Shown: positions 9,933 to 20,326, counted from the first letter of the stretch. The stretch is DNA of 64,000 nt from Methylococcales bacterium (GCA_030693155.1 JAUYBJ010000026.1:1-64000), one strand, 5' to 3'. The notes: generated by a model from the sequence alone, not told the origin. Translations and numbers: made by a program.

Positions 9933-10514
9933 GTGAACGACATTTATCATCAAGGCAATCGTGAGTTACAAGATCAATTCGATTCGCGGAAACTCGCTGA
10001 CCGTGTAGGCGAGATTATAGTGCATGACAAAATTTCTGATGAAGAACGCGAATTTATCACCACCCGCGATATGTTTTTTATCAGCAGCGTTGATGAGCAA
10101 GGCAGACCTACGGTGTCTTACAAAGGCGGCGATGTGGGCTTTGTGCGCGTTATTGATGAATCAACCATCGCGTTTCCAGATTATGATGGCAATGGTATGT
10201 TTTTAACGGCGGGCAATATTGCATCAACCCATGAAGTCGGGCTGCTGTTTATTGATTTGGAAAATCCCCAGCGTTTACGTCTGCATGGCACAGCCAGTAT
10301 CGCTATCAATGATCCGTTGCTCAGTGAATATGTCGATGCAAACGCTATTATCCGCATCACGGTACGAAATTTATTTCTTAATTGCCCCAGATACATTCAT
10401 CAGTATAAAAAACTTGCCCAATCCGAGTACGTTCCCAAAAAAGGCTGTATTGCGCCAATTCCTGAATGGAAAAAACTGGATGTTGTGCAAGATGTACTGC
10501 CAAAAAATACCTGA
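9933..10514 (+). CDS. Pyridoxamine 5'-phosphate oxidase-like FMN-binding protein
   Basis: FFISSVDEQGRPTVSYKGGDVGFVRVID...GNGMFLTAGNIASTHEVGLLFID; GTG start after aggaga. Confidence 0.8.
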   Translation: MNDIYHQGNRELQDQFDSRKLADRVGEIIVHDKISDEEREFITTRDMFFISSVDEQGRPTVSYKGGDVGFVRVIDESTIAFPDYDGNGMFLTAGNIASTHEVGLLFIDLENPQRLRLHGTASIAINDPLLSEYVDANAIIRITVRNLFLNCPRYIHQYKKLAQSEYVPKKGCIAPIPEWKKLDVVQDVLPKNT

Positions 10515-10569
10515 TTAACACGCAGTTTGTAGTGTTGGGGTTCAAGCCGCCCCAACCTACTGAAATACA

Positions 10570-11319
10570 CTAAAAAAAGCCAATAATCATCGCCTGCACA
10601 ACGTGTTCATCAACGCCTTTGACACCGTATTTATTATGCCAGTGTTGATATTCAGTACCTATGTAAACTTTATCGCTTTTCAAACCTGCTAAATGACCGA
10701 CATCGAACAATAATTGCGGTTGCGACAGAATGCTAAAAACACCTGCTGCATTGGTATTACCGATATTAAAATCAGTAAAGCCTCTGAATTTAAACTTTAA
10801 ATCCGCCAGTTCAAACGGCACACTCCACACAGGCGTGATTTGCGTACCGTATTTATGGCTGACATTATCATCTTTATACGCCGAAACGCTGATCTGTAAA
10901 TAATCAAATGCGGGTGCGGAAAATTCAAAATTAAGTCCTAATAAATAGGCTTGGAAATTATCATTTTCAGGTTTGTTGCTGATATTTAAGCCCGTCATTA
11001 AGGAAATATCTTTCAGCACACCGACCGACCAGTCATGACCTGAGATTTTATTTAAACTCAGATAACTGTAAACCTCGGCATACAGCTCAATACCGACATC
11101 ATTACGGTTCACAATATCGACAAAAAAGAAATTGGAACCGTATTTCCATCCGTTGCTATGTTCGACGGTAACGGTGGTTCTGTCTTTATCGCCGAGTTTA
11201 AAATCATTGCCGTGCAACACTTGCATATCACTGGATGTCCATTCAAACGCACCCGCAGAGTGACTGCTGAGGCTTAATAAACAAAACAGGGGCAAGGTTT
11301 TTGATAAGGGGCTGCTCAT
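10570..11319 (-). CDS. Tsx/OmpK-like nucleoside-specific outer-membrane channel family protein
   Basis: Signal peptide; EWTSSDMQVLHGNDF...TTVTVEHSNGWKYGSNFFFVDI; C-terminal Phe. Confidence 0.75.
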   Translation of the reverse strand: MSSPLSKTLPLFCLLSLSSHSAGAFEWTSSDMQVLHGNDFKLGDKDRTTVTVEHSNGWKYGSNFFFVDIVNRNDVGIELYAEVYSYLSLNKISGHDWSVGVLKDISLMTGLNISNKPENDNFQAYLLGLNFEFSAPAFDYLQISVSAYKDDNVSHKYGTQITPVWSVPFELADLKFKFRGFTDFNIGNTNAAGVFSILSQPQLLFDVGHLAGLKSDKVYIGTEYQHWHNKYGVKGVDEHVVQAMIIGFF

Positions 11320-12491
11320 AGCCCAAGCAATGTGCGGGTATGGCGGGCAATCATCAATTCTTCATTAGTAGGCAGCATCCACACGGTAACGCGGCTATCG
11401 GCACGACTGATACACGCCGCACCGGCTTGATTAGCCGCTGCATCAAAATCGACACCCAACCATGTTGCCTGCTCACAAATAAGCTGGCGGATTTGCGGGC
11501 TGTTTTCACCGATACCCGCCGTGAATACCAAAGCATCTACACCGCCCATTGCCGCCGCTAATGAGCCGATTTCACGACTGACACGGTAGACAAAATAGTC
11601 AATCGCCAGTCGCGCACGCGGCTCATCGCTGTCCAGCAACACACGCATATCGTTACTGATACCTGATAATCCCAGCAAGCCCGATTGTTTATACAACAGA
11701 TCTTCCAGTTGTTTGAGACTTAGGCCTTGTTGCTGGAGCAAATAAAGAATAACGCCCGGATCCAGACTTCCTGCCCGTGTTCCCATCAATAAGCCGTCCA
11801 GCGCGGTGAAGCTCATTGTAGTAGCGACACTGCGTCCTTTATGAATAGCGCATAAACTCGCACCACTGCCGATATGTGCAACGATAACGCGTCCCATGCT
11901 AATCTCGGCGGGTAAAACCGAAGCAATATATTCATAAGACAGCCCATGAAAACCGTAACGCTGTACACCATGCTCGTAGTATTCGTAAGGCAAGCCGAAC
12001 AATTTGGCGACCGTGTCTTGCTGACGGTGAAAAGCGGTATCGAAACAGGCAACTTGCGGTAAAACAGGGCTTTCTTGCATCATTGCCCGAATAGCGGCGA
12101 GATTGTGGGGATTATGCAGCGGGGCTAATGGAGTAATGATGTCAAGTTTGATCATTACTGCTGGGGTAATGAGCAGGGGTGCGGAATAATCAGGGCCGCC
12201 ATGTACCACACGATGCCCCACACCGAGCAATTGTCGGTGCTGAAGCTTGGTATGCAGAAAATGCGTAATGTGTTGCAGTGCCTGCGCGTGATTGGCAACC
12301 TCGGTGGTTTGCCAATGAACGTCGATAAAATTTTGCCCGTTGCCGTCTTTGACTTTAAGATGCGGCGCAGTGCCGATACCTTCGACCTGCCCTGTGATGC
12401 TCTGGCGTAATCGCCCTTCACTGAGCAGATTGAAAACTGAAAATTTTAAGCTGGATGATCCTGCATTGAGTACAAGAATGGCGTTTTCCAT
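11316..12491 (-). CDS. ackA: Acetate kinase
   Basis: LVLNAGSSSLKFSVF, GHRVVHGG, VAHIGSGASLCAI, SFTALDGLLMGTRAGSLDPG, FTAGIGENSP. Confidence 0.96.
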   Translation of the reverse strand: MENAILVLNAGSSSLKFSVFNLLSEGRLRQSITGQVEGIGTAPHLKVKDGNGQNFIDVHWQTTEVANHAQALQHITHFLHTKLQHRQLLGVGHRVVHGGPDYSAPLLITPAVMIKLDIITPLAPLHNPHNLAAIRAMMQESPVLPQVACFDTAFHRQQDTVAKLFGLPYEYYEHGVQRYGFHGLSYEYIASVLPAEISMGRVIVAHIGSGASLCAIHKGRSVATTMSFTALDGLLMGTRAGSLDPGVILYLLQQQGLSLKQLEDLLYKQSGLLGLSGISNDMRVLLDSDEPRARLAIDYFVYRVSREIGSLAAAMGGVDALVFTAGIGENSPQIRQLICEQATWLGVDFDAAANQAGAACISRADSRVTVWMLPTNEELMIARHTRTLLGL

Positions 12492-12652
12492 AATAATCTC
12501 AGACTGTTCGTTACGTTGATGCCAGTATAAAATTTACGCGCCTAGTGACTGAACATTATTTGGTAGTGGTAGAAACAAAGTGATGCTGACACAAGGAGTC
12601 AAAAATCATGATTTTTGATTCCATTGCATCATGAGCTTGTGACCGCTACCTA

Positions 12653-13033
12653 TTATTTTACAACGCGCAACGCAGGCTTGGCAGGGGGTGTTTTTTCTGG
12701 CGGCGGGGTGTTGTCAGTGTCTTCATCTTCTGGGTTAAAGACCATGCCTTTACCGTTTTCTTTCGCATAAATAGCCATAACAGCAACCACAGGGGCGATA
12801 ATGTGCATGGGTTTACCGCTGAAACGTGCGTTAAATTCAATGGTATCGTTACCCAAAGATAATGCTTCTACGGCTTCCGGTCTGATATTTAAAACAATTT
12901 TACCATCATCAACAAACTGCATCGGTAAAATGGCACTGTCATTTTCAGCATCGACCAGTAAATAGGGTGTTAGCTGATTGTCCAGTATCCACTCATAAAT
13001 TGAGCGGATTAAATAAGGTTTTAAAGAAGTCAT
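12653..13033 (-). CDS. sspB: ClpXP protease specificity-enhancing factor SspB
   Basis: RSIYEWILDNQLTPYLLVDAE...IEFNARFSGKPMHIIAPVVAVMAIYAKENGKGMVF. Confidence 0.93.
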   Translation of the reverse strand: MTSLKPYLIRSIYEWILDNQLTPYLLVDAENDSAILPMQFVDDGKIVLNIRPEAVEALSLGNDTIEFNARFSGKPMHIIAPVVAVMAIYAKENGKGMVFNPEDEDTDNTPPPEKTPPAKPALRVVK

Positions 13034-13674
13034 TTTGAAGGTTCAACCATTTCTTTTTCAGCATCACTCAGACTGCGTTTAAAGCCAGGGCGATTAAATA
13101 ATCGGTGTGCATAGTGAGTAATGACATCGTCGGGTGTTGATATATCAATACCGATGCTGGGCAATCGCCATAATAGCGGTGCGATAGCACAGTCAATCAA
13201 TGAAAACTCATCACTCATAAAATAGGGTCTGGACGCAAAAATAGGGGTAGCAGACAAAATACTTTCTCTGAGCATTTTTTTAGCACGCGCCGACTTTTTC
13301 TCACCTGAAAATAAAATTTCATCCAGCAATTGATACCAGTCCTGATCAATACGCTTAATCAACATTCTGGCATTGGCGCGGGAGACAGGATCCATCTGGT
13401 GTAATGGCGGATGAGGGAAGCGTTCATCGAGGTATTCCATGATAATACGCGAATCGTACAGCACTAAGTCGCGTTCTATCAAGGTAGGTGATGTACCTGT
13501 CGGATTAAGTTCAAGCAAATCCTCAGGCGGATTATTCGGGTCGTAATATTCTATATCTGCGGCAACGCCTTTTTCGTGTAGAACGAAGCGGGCGCAATGA
13601 CTCATCGCGCACGTTGGCGATGAAAACAGCGTCATAACAGATTTACGAGTGATAATGTTTGCCACGAATAACAA
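13030..13674 (-). CDS. sspA: Stringent starvation protein A (GST-fold)
   Basis: MTLFSSPTCAMSHCARFVLHEKGV...LYDSRIIMEYLDERFPHPPL; upstream partner of sspB. A later start (MTLFSS) is possible. Confidence 0.92.
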   Translation of the reverse strand: MLFVANIITRKSVMTLFSSPTCAMSHCARFVLHEKGVAADIEYYDPNNPPEDLLELNPTGTSPTLIERDLVLYDSRIIMEYLDERFPHPPLHQMDPVSRANARMLIKRIDQDWYQLLDEILFSGEKKSARAKKMLRESILSATPIFASRPYFMSDEFSLIDCAIAPLLWRLPSIGIDISTPDDVITHYAHRLFNRPGFKRSLSDAEKEMVEPSK

Positions 13675-13805
13675 CCTCTTTGAACGTGTAGGACGGTAAA
13701 TTCAGGCATTATATCATGAAAGCGAGTGTTTTTGACTTGAGGGCAAGAATTAGAACACAGCGCGAGTGGGTAAAAGAAAACATCCCTGTTTTCTTGTGAA
13801 CCGAA

Positions 13806-14525
13806 TTAATGAATATCTTTCCAATATTCTTTTTTCAGTAAGTACGCCAAGGCAAGAAACAGGAACAGGAATATCAGGACATATTTACCCATGCTCTGTC
13901 TTTCCAGTTGCGTGGGCTCACCGACATAGACAAGGAAAGTAACCAGATCATTAACCATTTGATCAAATTCTTTCTCAGATAACACGCCTTCTTTAGCAAG
14001 CAGCAACTCTTTTTGATCGCCATAAATGGTTTTTCTTATTTCAATATGCTGTTCGCCTTGCAATTGCCATAACGGATTAGGCATAGCGGTATCTTCAAAA
14101 ACCAGATTATTGACACCAAACGGTCTTTTAGTATCCGAATAATAGCTTTTCAAATAGCTATACAACCAGTCGGCACCACGCACTCTGGCAATCAATGACA
14201 AATCAGGCGGCTGCGTACCGAACCATCTTTCTGCATCGTGCTTGTTCATGGCACTGAGCATCGGGTCGTAGATACTCGCGCCGAAAGGTGCAATGTCTTT
14301 TAACACCTCTTTTTCATCGGCATGAGTATCCAACGCAATACGCAGATAGCGAACGTGTTTGATAGAGTGACAGCCTAGACAATACGTTACAAAATGCTTT
14401 GCACCGCGCAATAATGACGTTTTATCGCCAAGGTCAACATCTGCTTCTTGTAGCTCTACACCTTCAGACGCATAAGCCCCAAAAGACAGGGTTAGTAATA
14501 ACAATAGTGTTGTAATATTTTTCAT
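13806..14525 (-). CDS. petC: Ubiquinol-cytochrome c reductase cytochrome c1 subunit
   Basis: CLGCHSIKHVRYLR heme c motif, PPDLSLIARVRGADWLYSYLKSYY, C-terminal TM anchor. Confidence 0.94.
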   Translation of the reverse strand: MKNITTLLLLLTLSFGAYASEGVELQEADVDLGDKTSLLRGAKHFVTYCLGCHSIKHVRYLRIALDTHADEKEVLKDIAPFGASIYDPMLSAMNKHDAERWFGTQPPDLSLIARVRGADWLYSYLKSYYSDTKRPFGVNNLVFEDTAMPNPLWQLQGEQHIEIRKTIYGDQKELLLAKEGVLSEKEFDQMVNDLVTFLVYVGEPTQLERQSMGKYVLIFLFLFLALAYLLKKEYWKDIH

Positions 14526-14526
14526 A

Positions 14527-15954
14527 TCAATCCAGACTCTCTTTTAGTTTTTTTGCCAATCGAGTTGCTACATTACGCATACCCTCAGGATTAGGTCTTC
14601 GACTAAAAAACACACTTCTAAAGGCAGGATGGTTATGGTCATCGGAAGTTTGTATCGCTGTTGGATTTATCTCGGTAATTTCCTCGAACGTTTCGATTAA
14701 TGCAGGTATTTGCTCTTCAAGTGACAGCTCTTCAGTGACGCGCTCTGGCACAGGTTTGGTTTTTTCCCAGCGAGTATAAAGCGGCATTAATAAAAAGAAG
14801 CCGAAATAAATCACGGTGAATACGCGAGCAACATTCGTCGCGACAGGAGTCGCAGGCTGTGTTCCCAAATAACCCAAAGCGATAAAGCTGATGACAAATA
14901 AGGCTAAGGCTTTTTTGTAGATACCACCGCGATAACGAATCGAACGTACTGGGTTTCTATCCAGCCACGGTAATAAAAACAACACTACAATCGCACCGCC
15001 CATGCCGATAACGCCTGCAAATTTATCAGGAATCGCGCGTAAAATCGCGTAAAAAGGCGTGAAATACCACACAGGGGCGATATGTTCAGGGGTTTTCATC
15101 GGATCAGCTGGAATAAAGTTCGCGTGTTCCAGAAAATACCCACCCACTTCAGGCATATAAAAAATAACTGTCGCAAAGAAAATCATGAATACGCCGACAC
15201 CGACAAGATCTTTTACGGTGTAATAAGGATGAAAAGGAATACCGTCTAAAGGGATGCCATTTTTATCTTTCAGTTTTTTAATATCAATACCGTCTGGGTT
15301 GTTAGAGCCGACTTCATGTAATGCGACAATGTGCATAAACACCAGCATCACTAATACCAATGGCACAGCGATAACATGAAACGCAAAGAAACGGTTTAAT
15401 GTGGCATCAGACACCACATAATCGCCGCGTATCCACAACGATAATTCATCACCAATCACTGGAATCGCACTGAACAGGGAAATAATAACCTGTGCGCCCC
15501 AGTAAGACATTTGTCCCCAAGGTAACAGATAGCCCATAAAAGCTTCTGCCATCAAGGCAACGAAAATCAGCATACCGAAAATCCATATCAGTTCGCGCGG
15601 TTGTTTAAACGATCCATACATAATGCCGCGAAACATATGCAGATACACCACGATAAAGAAAGCGGACGCGCCTGTGGAGTGCATATAACGCACCAACCAG
15701 CCCCAGCTCACATCACGCATGATGTATTCCACCGAATCAAACGCCAGTTTTGCGTCTGGTTTGTAATTCATGGTCAATAAAATACCGGTAATAAACTGAT
15801 TGACCAATACCAGCAACGCTAACGAACCGAAGAAATACCAGAAATTAAAATTTCTTGGTGCGTAATAATGGGTCATGTGGTCTTTCCACAGACTCGCCAG
15901 AGGGAAACGATCTAAAACCCATTCCCCACAAGCAGTTAATCGAGACGGTTTCAT
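14527..15954 (-). CDS. petB: Ubiquinol-cytochrome c reductase cytochrome b subunit
   Basis: YFFGSLALLVLVNQFITGILLTMNYKP, HSTGASAFFIVVYLHMFRG, AFMGYLLPWGQMSYWGAQVI. Confidence 0.96.
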   Translation of the reverse strand: MKPSRLTACGEWVLDRFPLASLWKDHMTHYYAPRNFNFWYFFGSLALLVLVNQFITGILLTMNYKPDAKLAFDSVEYIMRDVSWGWLVRYMHSTGASAFFIVVYLHMFRGIMYGSFKQPRELIWIFGMLIFVALMAEAFMGYLLPWGQMSYWGAQVIISLFSAIPVIGDELSLWIRGDYVVSDATLNRFFAFHVIAVPLVLVMLVFMHIVALHEVGSNNPDGIDIKKLKDKNGIPLDGIPFHPYYTVKDLVGVGVFMIFFATVIFYMPEVGGYFLEHANFIPADPMKTPEHIAPVWYFTPFYAILRAIPDKFAGVIGMGGAIVVLFLLPWLDRNPVRSIRYRGGIYKKALALFVISFIALGYLGTQPATPVATNVARVFTVIYFGFFLLMPLYTRWEKTKPVPERVTEELSLEEQIPALIETFEEITEINPTAIQTSDDHNHPAFRSVFFSRRPNPEGMRNVATRLAKKLKESLD

Positions 15955-16550
15955 ACGATTTCTCCTTCGGCGGGTTCGCCAACAATCAACAGAGTGTCAG
16001 TCACATAGCGATGAGGTGGCACTTCTAAATTAGTCGGTGCAGGTACACCGCTATAAACGCGACCCGCTAAATCAAACCACGAACCATGACACGGACAGAA
16101 AAATCCGCCTTTCCATTTATCACCTAAATCAGGAGGCGATACCTCAGGGCGAAAGGTCGGCGAACAGCCCAAATGCGTACACAAACCGACTGCGACAAAA
16201 ATTTCCGGCTTAACAGAGCGGACTGCATTTTTACTGGACGCTGGTTGAAGAGATTCCAAAGACTGGGGATCTCTTAACTCACTGTCCAATGTTTTTAACG
16301 TTGCCAGTACCTCAGGTGTTCTATTAAGTACCCAGACTGGCTTCCCTCGCCAAGCAACCCTAATCAACTGCCCTGTTTCCATCTTGGATAGATCAACGTC
16401 AACAGGTGCGCCCGCTGCCATTGTTTTCACACTCGGCTGCATTTGCGAAAGAAAAGGAACGGCTAAATATCCCGTACCGACAGCACCAACCACGGTTAAA
16501 GCCGTAGTTAAAAACTGGCGTTTAGATTGATCTACGCCTTCATTATTCAT
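15951..16550 (-). CDS. petA: Ubiquinol-cytochrome c reductase Rieske iron-sulfur subunit
   Basis: CTHLGCSP...CPCHGSWFDLAGRVYSGVPAPTNL. Confidence 0.96.
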   Translation of the reverse strand: MNNEGVDQSKRQFLTTALTVVGAVGTGYLAVPFLSQMQPSVKTMAAGAPVDVDLSKMETGQLIRVAWRGKPVWVLNRTPEVLATLKTLDSELRDPQSLESLQPASSKNAVRSVKPEIFVAVGLCTHLGCSPTFRPEVSPPDLGDKWKGGFFCPCHGSWFDLAGRVYSGVPAPTNLEVPPHRYVTDTLLIVGEPAEGEIV

Positions 16551-16834
16551 TATAGAGTTCTCCTCATTAGGTCTGTGGCTTAAAAGCTCTTTATTGTTTT
16601 ATCAATATACCACTAGAAGCCCTTACATTTGAAGTGTTGTATGCAATTGTTTACCTTGATAACTGGTATATTGACAAAGCACAACCAGACTAAAAACCTA
16701 AGCCAATGAACTAGCATGACATTCTTTATAATTTATGCGTGCTAACTGTCATCAAACACGCCACCGCACTGGGTTTTGACTATAAAACAGGAAGGAATAT
16801 AAATACTTGCAGATAAGAAAAACTGACAGACAAT

Positions 16835-16951
16835 AAAAAGCCCCCGTCTGTTTTGCAACATTGTGAGGGCTTGGGTCGCTTGGAAGCGTTGCCTACGGAA
16901 TAATCATCCATTGGTATGATAAGTCAGATAGGCTATAGTTGGTTACACTAT
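16835..16951 (-). ncRNA. Predicted tracrRNA of the type II-C locus
   Basis: 21-bp exact anti-repeat at 16929-16949 (taggctatagttggttacact on +, so the minus-strand RNA is AGUGUAACCAACUAUAGCCUA, complementary to the crRNA repeat 3' half); downstream hairpin CGCTTCCAAGCG; terminator AAGCCC...GGGGGCTTTTT ending near 16835. Confidence 0.82.
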
Positions 16952-16957
16952 GACAAT

Positions 16958-16986
16958 ATATTATCAATAAGGACACAAATGAGCAA
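16958..16986 (-). promoter_or_regulatory. Candidate sigma70-like promoter for tracrRNA, overlapping the cas9 start codon
   Basis: Minus strand TTGCTC (16986-16981) - 17 bp - TAATAT (16963-16958); predicted +1 about 7 nt downstream coincides with the start of the anti-repeat. Confidence 0.55.
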
Positions 16987-19900
16987 GCAAATTTTAGGAC
17001 TGGATTTAGGCAGTAATTCCATTGGTTGGGCATTACTGGAAGCACACGAGGGCAAGCCCGACAAAATTATTCAAATTGGCAGTCGGATTTTTACCAAAGC
17101 CGTTGAAGAAAAAACACCCGTACCCAAAAACGTAAAACGCCGCAATGCCCGATTAACGCGACGCGTTACTCAACGCCGCGCCAGACGTAAATTGCGAATG
17201 CTCAATTATCTTATCAAGCTCACACTATTACCGCCTGAACTCATACATAATCCTGAACCTGAAAAAATCCTCAACGGTTTAGGCAACCCTTACACCTTAC
17301 GCGCCAAAGCACTAGACCACGCGCTCACACCGTTTGAATTGGGGCGCGTGTTTCTTCACTTGGTACAGCTGCGCGGTTTTTTAAGCAATCGTAAAATTCT
17401 GCTGGGCGATATGGCTGATGATCCCGATGTGCAGGACGTATTGGCAGAATTGGAAGCCGAAGCCGACACCAGTAACGAACAGGCAAAAGAAGAAACCAGT
17501 TTTAAAGCGGACATCAGCCAGTTAAGAGCCGCTATCACTGATTCAGGTTATCGCACCCTTGGCGAATACCTCTCCTCATTAGATGTGCATGACTGCCAGC
17601 GCAACCGTATCAGAAACGGCGGGCATTTACGCACCGACCGGCAAATGTACCGTGACGAATTAAATCTAATCTGGCAACAACAAAGCCAGCATCATGCGGT
17701 TTTAACGGATACGGTCAAAGAACAGCTGGCAGACATTATTTTCAAGCAACGCCCGTTAAAATTGAACAGCGACCGCGTAGGACAATGCTCACTTGAGCCG
17801 AAAAACAAACGCGCCAAAATTGCCAGACTGGAATGCCAGCGTTTTCGCTATCTGCAAGACATCAACAACCTGCAATACATCAACCATTCAGGCATAACAA
17901 CGACACTCACCAGCGAAGAAAAACACAGGCTGATAACGCTGTTTGAAAGCACTGCCCACGTCAGTTTTGCGGGTATAAAAAAAGCATTGCAGTTAAAAGG
18001 CGTAGAATTCAACCTGGAAAACGGCAGTAAAAAGTTAAAAGGCAATCTCACCGCCTGTGACATTCGCAAACAGCTACCCGACTGGGACAGTTACGACAAC
18101 GCCCAACAACTAGCATTAGTAGAAGACCTGCTCACCATCACCAAAAAATCGGTACTGAAAAACCGTTTGATAACCCACTGGCGATTATCACCACACACCG
18201 CCGTACAACTGTGTTTAGTGGAATTTGAAGCAGGGCATAGCAATCTGTCTTTGAAAGCCATCAACAAATTACTGCCATTTTTACAACAAGGGCAGATTTA
18301 TTCCGCTGCACGAGTCGGTGCGGGTTATGGTTATGAAATGCAGGACATAACACCCGCCGACAACCTCGGCACACCGCCCGAAACCACCAACCCCATCGTC
18401 AACAAAGCCCTCCATGAATTACGGCGCGTGATTAACGCTATTATTGCCGAATACGGCAAACCCGCTGCGATTCGTATAGAAATGGCGCGGGATCTGGAAA
18501 TGAACACCCAACGCTATCAGGACTACATCAAACAACAAAAGCGCAACACCAAAGCCAACGAAGACGCACAACAAGCCTATAAAGAAGAAGCCCAAAGAAC
18601 CCCGCAACTGGGTTTATCACAAAAAGCGGGCAAAACCGACAAGCTCAAATACCGCTTATGCCAGGAACAAAAAGCAACCTGTATTTACAGCGGCAAATCC
18701 ATCACCCTCGCACAACTGTTCAGCGCACAAATAGAGATCGACCACATCCTGCCTTACAGTCAATCGCTGGATGACTCCTACATGAACAAAGTCGTGTGTT
18801 TTGCCAGTGAAAACCACTACAAAGGACAACGCACCCCCAAAGAGGCATTTAGCGGACACACACGGATAAATGGGAACAAATACGCCACCGCCTGAAATCC
18901 CTGCACAAAAGTAAACAGGCGCGTTTTTCTATCACGGCAAGCGAGTTACAACAGCGTGATTTTATCAGCACCCAACTCAACGACACCCGCCACATCAGCC
19001 GCTTAGCACAAAGCTATCTAGCCGAATTGGGTGCGGATATTTCCGTCAGCAAAGGCATCACTACCGCGTGGCTCAGGCATCAATGGGGACTGAATAACTT
19101 AATCGGAGAAACGGATAACAAAGACCGCACCGACCACCGCCACCATGCGATTGATGCCGTAGTAATCGCCTGTGTTGATAGAAAACTCTATCAAACCCTA
19201 GTGTATGTCGCTAATGACTTGGAGCGCAGACATTCAGAACTGAGCATGAGAGACGTACATATAGACCCGCCTTGGCATCATTTGCGCGAAGATTTAGAAA
19301 TCGCTTTAGAGCAAGTGATTATCGCCCACACCCCGCAACGCAAATTATCAGGCGAACTGCACGAAGTCACAGGCGCGGGTTTTATTCATGGTCTGGGTAA
19401 TGTACATCGTAAAAACCTCGATGCCAGTTTTACCCAAGTCGATAAAATCATCGACGACCGCGTAAAAGAACAGGTACAACAACACCTTGCCCGTCATAAC
19501 AACAACCCCAAAACTGCGTTTGCGGAAAACATCACCGTACTGCACAAAGACGGCAAAACCCCGATTAAACGGGTACGCATTCTGCAATCCAAAACCACGC
19601 TGGACAAGCTGAACAAAACTAAATTTGGCGTAAAAGACAGGCAGGGCAAGGTATTCAAATGGCTGGCATTCGGCAATCTGCATCATGTAGAAATTATCAG
19701 GCATCAGGAAACAGGCGCGTATTCAGGGCAGTTTGTCACCATGATGGAAGCCTCGCACCGTGCCAAAGGCATAAAAATGCCCAAGGAGGCAATTATCAAA
19801 ACCGACCACGGCGCGGCTTATGGTTTTATCATGGCTCTGCATATCAATGACTTGGTGAGTGTGGAAAAAGACGGGCGGCGCGTCTACTATCGGGTGCAGA

Positions 19901-20061
19901 AGCTAGATGCTGGGGTCAATATGATAATGTTTCGTTTACATACTGCCGCTAAATTGGACGATAAATCCGAAGGTTTACATTTGACGGTCAACGAAAAATC
20001 ATTCATCACTTGGCAATTACAAAAACACAGTGTCAATGGGATTGGTAAGCTGACGGAGTAA
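16979..20061 (+). pseudogene. cas9: Cas9 (type II-C size class), frameshifted by an apparent 2-bp (AC) insertion at 18856-18863; 1026 aa if repaired
   Basis: RuvC-I ILGLDLGSNSIGWALLE; bridge helix KRRNARLTRRVTQRRARRKLR; HNH EIDHILPYSQSLDDSYMNKVVCFASENHYKG; then frameshift; RuvC-III DHRHHAIDAVVIAC in the downstream frame. Removing one AC joins ...KEAFSGHTDKWEQIRHRLKSLHKSKQARF... Confidence 0.9.
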
Positions 20062-20095
20062 AACCAGCGTTAGCTGTTTTCCAGCCAATAGCTAA

Positions 20096-20294
20096 AGAGA
20101 CTGTGAAAGTATTATAAAAATAACTCACAAAACAATTTTTGAATTTTGTAAGTCATTGTTTTTATATAATGTGGGAGGGGCTTTAGCCCCGAAAAGCGAG
20201 GCTAAAGCCTCTCCCACATGAACACTTTCACAGTCTCTAAAGAGACTGTGAAAGTGTTCTATTTTGGAGTCAAAAATCATGATTTTTGACTCCT
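20096..20294. repeat. Stacked palindromic repeats in the cas9-cas1 gap
   Basis: agagactgtgaaagt (20096-20110) inverted at 20224-20238; REP-like hairpin 20171-20217; near-perfect ~40-bp palindrome gaacactttcacagtctct-aa-agagactgtgaaagtgttc (about 20220-20258); palindrome ggagtcaaaaatcatgatttttgactcc (about 20267-20294). Confidence 0.8.
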
Positions 20295-20326
20295 GCAACC
20301 AATAATTTAACATGGGCGCAAGCCCC

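Noticed and set aside
16916-16978. N-terminal extension MISQIGYSWLHYDNILSIRTQ on cas9
   Set aside because: These codons cover the tracrRNA anti-repeat and promoter; the conserved start is MSKQILGLDLG at 16979.
19027-20061. Separate gene for a 344-aa RuvC-containing protein
   Set aside because: The frame is open upstream to the (AC) tract and continues the Cas9 sequence; it is the second part of cas9, not an independent gene.
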